From: Opitutia bacterium
Lineage (GTDB): Bacteria > Verrucomicrobiota > Verrucomicrobiia > Opitutales > Seribacteraceae
Length of the DNA stretch: 8,632 bases
Direction of reading: 5' to 3'
Assembly: GCA_002692605.1 (NCBI GenBank)
Contig: NZLE01000022.1
Coordinates: 23,990-32,621 of the forward strand
Each line of letters opens with the position of its first letter. Position 1 is the stretch's first letter. Positions 1-5,421 of this stretch are shown here, piece by piece. The notes below the pieces were generated by a model that ran no database searches, was not told where the DNA came from, and worked only from the letters and a program-made list of their open reading frames with translations. Both the position numbers and the translations under genes were made by a program.

Positions 1-666
1 ATCGGGGTGGTTTTGCTAACTGGGGCCGGTCCTCACACGGATGGCAAGTACGCCTTTTGTTCGGGAGGCGATCAAAGCGTTCGTGGAGATGCGGGTTACG
101 TGGATGAGGACGGAGTTCCCCGCCTCAACGTTCTGGATCTCCAGAAACTTATACGTAGCATGCCCAAGGTCGTGATTGCCCTAGTTGCCGGTTATGCAAT
201 CGGAGGTGGGCACGTATTGCATGTGGTCTGCGATCTGACCATTGCCGCCGAAAATGCGATTTTCGGACAGACCGGTCCAAAGGTCGGTAGCTTTGACGGA
301 GGCTTCGGGTCCAGTTACCTTGCCCGAATCGTCGGGCAAAAGAAGGCAAGGGAGATTTGGTATCTCTGCCGTCAGTACGACGCGAAGGAAGCCATGGAAA
401 TGGGTTTGGTGAACAAGGTCGTTCCCGTCGATGAACTTGAGGGGGAAGGTTTGCAGTGGGCGAGCGAGGTCATGGAAAAGAGTCCGCTCGCGATCCGATG
501 TCTCAAATCCGCTTTCAACGCGGACTTGGATGGTCAGGCCGGGATTCAGGAATTGGCCGGTAACGCGACCCTGCTTTACTATCTTTCGGAAGAAGGATCG
601 GAAGGGAAAAAGGCCTTTCTGGAAAAGAGAAAACCGAACTTTGGCAAATACCCCTGGTTACCTTGA
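1..666 (+). CDS. menB: 1,4-dihydroxy-2-naphthoyl-CoA synthase (MenB), 5' end missing
   Basis: MenB is a crotonase-fold cytoplasmic enzyme that closes the second ring of the naphthoquinone, turning o-succinylbenzoyl-CoA into 1,4-dihydroxy-2-naphthoyl-CoA in menaquinone synthesis. The reading frame is open from base 1 (the first codons read IGVVLLTGAG), so the GTG at 7 is internal and roughly the first 50-60 residues lie outside the window. The 221 visible residues carry the family's hallmark blocks: FCSGGDQSVRGD, the oxyanion-hole region AGYAIGGGHVLH, FGQTGPKVGSFDGG, GQKKAREIWYLCRQYDA, and the C-terminal segment DGQAGIQELAGNAT ending in KPNFGKYPWLP. They match my memory of E. coli MenB almost throughout. 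The glycine in QTGPKVGSF (codon 274-276) marks the bicarbonate-dependent type rather than the aspartate-bearing type. The gene converges on the dihydroorotase gene with 19 bases between the stops, and no terminator hairpin is visible in that gap. Confidence 0.96.
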   Translation: MGVVLLTGAGPHTDGKYAFCSGGDQSVRGDAGYVDEDGVPRLNVLDLQKLIRSMPKVVIALVAGYAIGGGHVLHVVCDLTIAAENAIFGQTGPKVGSFDGGFGSSYLARIVGQKKAREIWYLCRQYDAKEAMEMGLVNKVVPVDELEGEGLQWASEVMEKSPLAIRCLKSAFNADLDGQAGIQELAGNATLLYYLSEEGSEGKKAFLEKRKPNFGKYPWLP

Positions 667-685
667 GGTTCCTTTTTCGAAAAGT

Positions 686-2020
686 CTACCTTCTGCTTGT
701 GGGGAAATTGACTCGTTGTCCCCTGCATCCCAAGTCAAGCTCGCCCGAACGGTAGGCTACTTGTCCGGAAACGACGGTGAAGTCGATACGGTTGGAAAAC
801 ACCTCTTTGGAAAAGGGTGACCATCCGCACTTTGAAAAAAGTTGGGAATCCCCAACGACGGTCTGGCTTTCCGGATCGACCACTACGAGATCCGCCCAGT
901 AACCCTCACGGAGGTATCCGCGATCCAAGACTTGAAACAAGCGGGCAGGAGCATGGCAGGCCCTTTCCACTACGGTCTCCAAGGAAAAGCATCCTTGTTT
1001 GACCATTTCCATCATTATCAGCAGCGAGTGCTGGATCAGCGGAAGACCTGCTGGGGCATTGAAATAGGAATTTTGCTTTTCTTCCCAGGTGTGTGGGGCA
1101 TGATCCGTGGCCAAAACCGAAATCCGACCCTCTTTCACGGCTTCTCGAATGGCTGTGCGATCCTTCTCCGTTTTGATCGCCGGGTTGCATTTGATTTGCG
1201 AACCCAGTTCTTCATAACCGGATTCCTCGAACCACAAGTGATGTACGCAAGCCTCCGCAGTGATTCGCGAATCTCCCGGAGCGAAAAGTCCAAGTTCCTC
1301 CTTCGTGGTGATGTGTAGAACGTGGAGTTTCGCATTTTCTCGCCTCGCCAGTTCAACGGCCATGCTTGAGGATTTCAAGCAGGCTTCGCGGGACCGGATG
1401 ATTCCATGCTCGGAAAAGGGAACTTCCCCACCGAACTGCATGCGAGCCTGTTTTTCGTTCGCTAGAATCATCGGGGTATCCTCACAATGAGTTGCGATGA
1501 TGGTGGGAGCGTTGCGGAAAATTCCTTCGAGCACAGTCTCCTCATCGACCAACATGTTTCCGGTCGAAGAGCCCATGAATATCTTTACGCCCGCGATTCT
1601 GCTTGGGTCCGCCGATTTGACCGCTTCCAGGTTTTCATTGCTCGCACCCAGAAAAAAGGCGTAATTGGCAAGGGAATCCCTTTGGGCGATGGAGCATTTT
1701 TCCTCGATTCGCTCCATATCCAGGGTGGGCGGAGACACGTTGGGCATTTCGAAAAAGGTGGTTACTCCCCCTGCCACCGCGGCTTGAGACTCGGTGTGAA
1801 TGCAAGCTTTGTGAGTCAGGCCCGGTTCACGAAAATGGACCTGGTCGTCGATCAGGCCCGGTAGGACAAGTTTGCCCTCGGCATTGAGGATCTCGGTTCC
1901 GGAAGGTGGCGAAATCGAATCTTCGATTCGTTCGATTCTGCCGCTCTTAATCAACAGGTCCTTTTCCGAGAGGGTTCCTTCGTTGACGAGCTTTCCACCC
2001 GTGATCAGTAAGCGCGTCAT
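686..2020 (-). CDS. pyrC: dihydroorotase, class with QxH metal motif
   Basis: The 444-residue product is an amidohydrolase-superfamily dihydroorotase. This cytoplasmic metalloenzyme interconverts N-carbamoyl-L-aspartate and dihydroorotate in pyrimidine synthesis. The frame stays open upstream to 2185, but that stretch overlaps the end of proA; ATG at 2020 gives the expected N-terminal start MTRLLITGGKLVNEG. Seen motifs: LIDDQVHFREPG (56-67), the presumed carboxylated lysine K146 in GVKIFMGSSTGNMLV, HCE at 178-180, LHVLH with H236, CVHHLW near 260, ATDHAPH with D306, and LREGYWADLVVVDP near the C-terminus. In the usual HxH pair the first histidine is glutamine (Q60-V-H62). From memory the Porphyromonas gingivalis dihydroorotase shares this DDQVHFREPGLTHKA block, so it looks like a subfamily trait rather than damage. 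The start lies 13 bases after the proA stop, suggesting co-transcription. No clear ribosome binding site is seen. A related cyclic amidase (allantoinase or hydantoinase type) is a less likely alternative. Confidence 0.88.
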   Translation of the reverse strand: MTRLLITGGKLVNEGTLSEKDLLIKSGRIERIEDSISPPSGTEILNAEGKLVLPGLIDDQVHFREPGLTHKACIHTESQAAVAGGVTTFFEMPNVSPPTLDMERIEEKCSIAQRDSLANYAFFLGASNENLEAVKSADPSRIAGVKIFMGSSTGNMLVDEETVLEGIFRNAPTIIATHCEDTPMILANEKQARMQFGGEVPFSEHGIIRSREACLKSSSMAVELARRENAKLHVLHITTKEELGLFAPGDSRITAEACVHHLWFEESGYEELGSQIKCNPAIKTEKDRTAIREAVKEGRISVLATDHAPHTWEEKQNSYFNAPAGLPLIQHSLLIMMEMVKQGCFSLETVVERACHAPARLFQVLDRGYLREGYWADLVVVDPESQTVVGDSQLFSKCGWSPFSKEVFSNRIDFTVVSGQVAYRSGELDLGCRGQRVNFPTSRR

Positions 2021-2033
2021 GCGGGTTTGGAGC

Positions 2034-3299
2034 TTACTTCCACTGGCCTTGGCCAATGATTTGGTACTTGTAGGTGCAAAGTTCCTCAAGTCCCATGGGA
2101 CCGCGGGCGTGCAGACGATCGGTGGAAATACCGATTTCCGCTCCCAGTCCGAATTCGAAGCCATCGGTGAAACGGGTGCTTGCATTCCAGTAGATCGAGG
2201 AGGCGTCGACTTGGTTGAGAAAGCGTTCGGCCCGCGAACGGTCCTCGGTCAGGATTGCCTCGCTGTGTCCGCTGCCGAACCGGTTGACGAAGTCGATGGC
2301 TTGTTCCACCGAATCGACCACGGCAATGGACAGGCGAAGGTCAAGGAATTCCTCCTGAAACTCGTCTTTTCCCGCCGGACTTACCTCAAAGTCCTCAAGA
2401 AGCAAACGGGCTCGCTCGTCTCCGAGAAGGACGCACCCTTTCTCAGTCAAGGCCTTGGCGCAGGAAGGGAGGAAAGCTTCGGCGACTGACTTCTCGACGA
2501 TCAGGTTCTCAATCGCATTGCAGACGCCGGGTCTTCCGCATTTGGAGGAGACTGCGATTTCCATCGCCATATTCAAGTCCGCGCCGGCATCGACGTAAAG
2601 GTTGCAGACCCCTTTGTAGTGCTTGATTACGGGAATGCGGCTGTTTTCAGCCACGAAGCGGATCAGACCCTCGCCTCCCCGTGGAATGATGCAGTGGATA
2701 TATTCGTCCAAGGTCAGCAAATGATTCAAGGCTTCCCGTTCGACCGTAGGAATGAGTTGCACCGCATCATCGGGCAGGGGAGATGCGGCGAGAGCTTCGG
2801 AAATGATCCTGGCCAGAGCTTGGTTGGAGTGCAACGCTTCCTTCCCTCCTCGGAGTATCGAAGCGTTTCCCGATTTCAGGCAGAGTCCGGCGCAGTCGAT
2901 GGTGACGTTGGGCCGTGATTCGTAAATGATCCCGATGACCCCGATGGGCACTCGGACCTTTCGTATTTCCAAGCCGTTTGGACGAATCTTCTTTTCCATG
3001 ACTGCACCCACCGGATCGGGCAGGTCGATCAGTTGCCTCAAGCCTTGGGCCATAGCGTCAATGCGCTCATGAGTCAGGCGGAGGCGATCGATCATGGAGT
3101 CGGGCAAACCGTTTTTCTCCGCGGCGGTCAAATCCTTTTGGTTTTCCTCGAGGAGGAGCTTGCGGTTTGATTCCAACCCTCGGGCAATGGCCTGCAGAGC
3201 GTCGTTTTTCTCTTCGGCGGTGGCGCCGTTCAGAGCAAGTGAAGCCTTCCGGGCGTTTTGGGCCAGGGATTCTATCAGGGTAGGTAGGTCAGATGACAT
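2034..3299 (-). CDS. proA: glutamate-5-semialdehyde dehydrogenase (gamma-glutamyl phosphate reductase)
   Basis: ProA is the cytoplasmic NADPH-dependent enzyme that reduces gamma-glutamyl phosphate to glutamate-5-semialdehyde, the second step of proline synthesis. The 421-residue length is normal for the family. The aldehyde-dehydrogenase-like fold is marked by VPIGVIGIIYESRPNVT (117-133), the nucleotide-binding stretch LKSGNASILRGGKEA (141-155), IPRGGEGLI near 205-213, the catalytic cysteine C260 in RPGVCNAIE, FGSGHSEAI (341-349) and the C-terminal GLGAEIGISTDRLHARGPMGLEEL (384-407), which is complete. The ATG at 3299 starts a typical N-terminus. It has no purine-rich Shine-Dalgarno sequence before it. 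No proB (glutamate 5-kinase) is adjacent: the gene is followed instead by pyrC after 13 bases and preceded by an intrinsic terminator, so it needs its own promoter within 3300-3358 or some read-through. Confidence 0.97.
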   Translation of the reverse strand: MSSDLPTLIESLAQNARKASLALNGATAEEKNDALQAIARGLESNRKLLLEENQKDLTAAEKNGLPDSMIDRLRLTHERIDAMAQGLRQLIDLPDPVGAVMEKKIRPNGLEIRKVRVPIGVIGIIYESRPNVTIDCAGLCLKSGNASILRGGKEALHSNQALARIISEALAASPLPDDAVQLIPTVEREALNHLLTLDEYIHCIIPRGGEGLIRFVAENSRIPVIKHYKGVCNLYVDAGADLNMAMEIAVSSKCGRPGVCNAIENLIVEKSVAEAFLPSCAKALTEKGCVLLGDERARLLLEDFEVSPAGKDEFQEEFLDLRLSIAVVDSVEQAIDFVNRFGSGHSEAILTEDRSRAERFLNQVDASSIYWNASTRFTDGFEFGLGAEIGISTDRLHARGPMGLEELCTYKYQIIGQGQWK

Positions 3300-3358
3300 G
3301 TCGCAAGCATAGGGAATTAGAGCATTGGGGTGAAGAGTATTCGATTCCGTTTTTTTGA

Positions 3359-3400
3359 AATCACAAAAAAAGAGCCCCGCGCACGGGGCTCTTTGTGATT
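3359..3400 (-). terminator. intrinsic terminator of the EF-hand gene
   Basis: A perfect 9-bp stem, AGAGCCCCG (3371-3379) with CGGGGCTCT (3384-3392), closes a 4-base loop. Read on the minus strand it is followed by seven T residues (3371-3365), the classic Rho-independent layout. Flanking arms AATCACAA (3359-3366) and TTGTGATT (3393-3400) can extend the helix around a short A/T bulge. It begins 16 bases past the stop codon of the EF-hand gene, so it should end that transcript and insulate proA. On the plus strand no U-tract follows, so it is probably one-directional. Confidence 0.9.
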
Positions 3401-3415
3401 AAAATATGAATGAAA

Positions 3416-3925
3416 TTAGGCTTGGGTCTTCTTTTTCTTATCCTCGCCTTTCTTTCCCTTGCCTTCTTTCTTCTTTCCTTTTCCATCTTCGGGTTTCTTA
3501 TCCTTCCCTTCAGGCTTTTTCCCCCCACCTGGCTTGGGGCGGGACGCCATGGCAGCTCTACGCTCTTCGGGGTTAAGCTTGCCGTCTCCATCCTTGTCGA
3601 ACTTTTCCATCACTTCCTTCCGGCGGGCTTCCATGGCTTTGCGGGCATCCGCTCTTTCCTCTTCGTTGAGCTTGCCGTCTCCATCCTTATCGAACTTTTC
3701 CATGAGATGAGGGGGTAACTTACGACCTCGGGAAGCCATGGCTTTGCGCAATTCTCCCTTTTCCTCTTCGCTGAGTTTTCCATCTCCGTCCTTATCGAAC
3801 TTCTTGAGCACTTCCTCTCTCGAGGGTCGTCCGTCGGGGCCGCCTTTTTTGCCTTTCTTCTCAGGTTCTGCTGAAACTCCGCAGCAGAGGGAAAGGGCGA
3901 GAATGATTGTAGATATGATTTTCAT
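3416..3925 (-). CDS. secreted triple EF-hand protein with lysine-rich tail
   Basis: The 169-residue product has a signal peptide (MKII followed by a hydrophobic stretch, probable cleavage after VSA at about residue 19), so it is likely exported to the periplasm or beyond. No proper lipobox is seen: the two cysteines at 14-15 are not preceded by a G, A or S. Three near-identical calcium-binding loops follow, DKDGDGKLSEEE (44-55), DKDGDGKLNEEE (79-90) and DKDGDGKLNPEE (110-121). Each has acidic or amide residues at positions 1, 3, 5 and 9 or 12, as in a working EF-hand. The last 39 residues are low-complexity, with 17 lysines plus G, E, P and D. Calcium binding is well supported, but the biological role is unknown. 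It lies 79 bases downstream of uxaC and just before the terminator, so it may be the last gene of the sulfatase transcript or have its own promoter. The sequence upstream of the start reads AAGATAAA, at best a weak ribosome binding site. Confidence 0.9.
   Translation of the reverse strand: MKIISTIILALSLCCGVSAEPEKKGKKGGPDGRPSREEVLKKFDKDGDGKLSEEEKGELRKAMASRGRKLPPHLMEKFDKDGDGKLNEEERADARKAMEARRKEVMEKFDKDGDGKLNPEERRAAMASRPKPGGGKKPEGKDKKPEDGKGKKKEGKGKKGEDKKKKTQA
3576..3808. repeat. three-copy internal repeat encoding the EF-hand loops
   Basis: Two 35-base units at 3576-3610 and 3669-3703 differ at a single base. A third, more diverged unit lies at 3774-3808. Offsets are 93 and 105 bases, that is 31 and 35 codons, so all stay in frame. 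The flanks are also partly shared: CCATGGCTTTGCG occurs between the units. The near-identity at the DNA level, including third codon positions, points to internal duplication or gene conversion within the EF-hand gene rather than an independent repeat element. Confidence 0.85.
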
Positions 3926-4004
3926 TTTATCTTGGGTTATTGGGTTGAAAAGGTTGGTTGCCGATCGCTTAAACGGGTCATTGCATAAAAAGTTTCGCTT
4001 TCCT

Positions 4005-5414
4005 TTAGGAGACCTCTTCCAGTTTCAGGAAATCCTTGGCGTTATCGAAGCAAATTCTCTTCGCCAGATCGCCGATCAGTTCGAAGTCATCCGGTACGAA
4101 TCCCTCTTTCATCCATTCGCCCAGAAGATTGCAGAGAATTCTTCTGAAGTATTCGTGCCTCGGAAAAGAAAGAAAGGATCTCGAATCCGTAAGCATGCCT
4201 ACGAACCTCGAAAGCAAACCGACGTTGGCCAAAGTCTTCATTTGCTCAGCCATGCCATCTCTTTGATCCAAGTGCCACCAACCCGAACCGAATTGCATTT
4301 TGCCGGGGCAATCCCGTTGGAAGTTTCCAAGCATGGTGGCTACGGTGAAGTTATCGGCGGGGTTGACGTTGTAGACGATGGTTTTGGGCAGAGAGTTTTC
4401 CCGATCAAGTTTGTCGAGAAACTTGGACATTCTTTCCGCTTGCGGACGATCCCCGATGGAGTCGGTTCCCGCATCCGGTCCGAATTCCCTGAGTAAACGG
4501 CTCGAATTGTTTCTCAAAGGTCCCAGGTGCCCCTGCATGGTCCATCCTTTGGATGCGTAAAGTCGGCACAGATAGAGCATGACGAAAGATCCGAAAACTT
4601 CTTCCTCCTCGACCGATGCGTCCTTTCCGGCCAAAGCCTGCTCGAACAGCCTTCGGGCCTCCTCCTCAGTTGGGAAATCGGAAAGGAAATGAGGGAAACT
4701 GTGATCCGAAAGCCGCGAGCCCAAATCGTGGAAGTGATTCACCCGTTTGGCCATGGCTTCCAGAAAATCCTCAAGACGTTCGATTTCCTTGTCGGTTTCC
4801 CGTTCCAGCCCGGTCAGCCAATCCAGAAATGGCTCCGCCTTGGAGATGCCCCAGGACTTATCGGGACGAAAGGTAGGGTAAACTCTTGTGTTCAGGTTTG
4901 GGTCATCGAGGATCTTGCGGTGATCCGCGGTCGAGTCCGCGGGATCGTCCGTGGTGCATAGGGCTTTCACTTTGAATCGCCGAAGCATTCCACGGGCGGA
5001 AAAGGAAGGGTCCCCAAGTTGGGCGTTGGCCAAATCCCAAATTTCTTCCGCGGTATCGGGACCGAGGAGCAAATCAATCCCAAAGCAACGCTTGAGTTCG
5101 AGGTGCGTCCAGTGATAAAGCGGATTACCCAAGGCATGGGGGATGGTTTCCGCCCACGCCAGGTATTTTTCCTTCGGGTCAGCTTTTCCGGTGATCAATT
5201 CCTCCCGGATCCCGTTGGCCCGCATCGCCCGCCACTTGTAATGGTCCGCTTCCAGCCAGGCTTCGGCCAAGTTTTCGAACCTTCGGTCGTTTGCGATTTC
5301 GTGTGGGGGCAAGTGGTTGTGAAAATCGAAAATGGGTTCGTCTCGAGCGTATTCGTGATACAGGCGAATGGCCTGTTCATTTCCCAAAAGAAAATTGTCG
5401 TGAATAAAGCTCAT
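4005..5414 (-). CDS. uxaC: uronate (glucuronate) isomerase
   Basis: UxaC is a cytoplasmic amidohydrolase-fold enzyme (EC 5.3.1.12) that isomerises D-glucuronate to D-fructuronate and D-galacturonate to D-tagaturonate at the start of hexuronate catabolism. The 469-residue length is typical. Family blocks are present: the N-terminal DNFLLGNEQAIRLYHEYA, the metal-binding HNH (32-34) in IFDFHNHLPPHEIA, the HYKWRAMRANGI segment (58-69), CTTDDPADS (153-161), MQGHLGPLRNNS (293-304), GSGWWHLD (376-383) and GMLTDSRSFLSFPRHEYFRR (406-425), which contains the conserved D410 and R412. The start ATG is 7 bases after the sulfatase stop, which implies co-transcription and possibly translational coupling, since no Shine-Dalgarno sequence is visible. 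The remaining hexuronate-pathway genes (uxuA, uxuB, kdgK, kdgA) are not in this window. The function is secure; which uronate is used in the cell is not. Confidence 0.97.
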   Translation of the reverse strand: MSFIHDNFLLGNEQAIRLYHEYARDEPIFDFHNHLPPHEIANDRRFENLAEAWLEADHYKWRAMRANGIREELITGKADPKEKYLAWAETIPHALGNPLYHWTHLELKRCFGIDLLLGPDTAEEIWDLANAQLGDPSFSARGMLRRFKVKALCTTDDPADSTADHRKILDDPNLNTRVYPTFRPDKSWGISKAEPFLDWLTGLERETDKEIERLEDFLEAMAKRVNHFHDLGSRLSDHSFPHFLSDFPTEEEARRLFEQALAGKDASVEEEEVFGSFVMLYLCRLYASKGWTMQGHLGPLRNNSSRLLREFGPDAGTDSIGDRPQAERMSKFLDKLDRENSLPKTIVYNVNPADNFTVATMLGNFQRDCPGKMQFGSGWWHLDQRDGMAEQMKTLANVGLLSRFVGMLTDSRSFLSFPRHEYFRRILCNLLGEWMKEGFVPDDFELIGDLAKRICFDNAKDFLKLEEVS

Positions 5415-5421
5415 CCGAAGG

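Noticed and set aside
1872..2489. Plus-strand open frame of 205 codons opposite proA and pyrC
   Set aside because: Antisense to two firmly identified genes; no supporting motif.
3300..3335. Promoter for proA on the minus strand, TTCACC and TATGCT with a 17-base spacer
   Set aside because: Only 4 of 6 matches in each box, and it would start transcription almost at the ATG. A promoter is expected somewhere here, but this one cannot be supported.
3967..4000. Possible terminator of uxaC (AAAG/CTTT hairpin followed by T residues on the minus strand)
   Set aside because: The stem is only 4 bp and AT-rich; too weak to call.
3738..4496. Plus-strand open frame of 252 codons spanning the EF-hand start and uxaC end
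   Set aside because: It lies opposite two real genes and their gap, shows serine/proline-rich translation from the repeat region and no family motifs.
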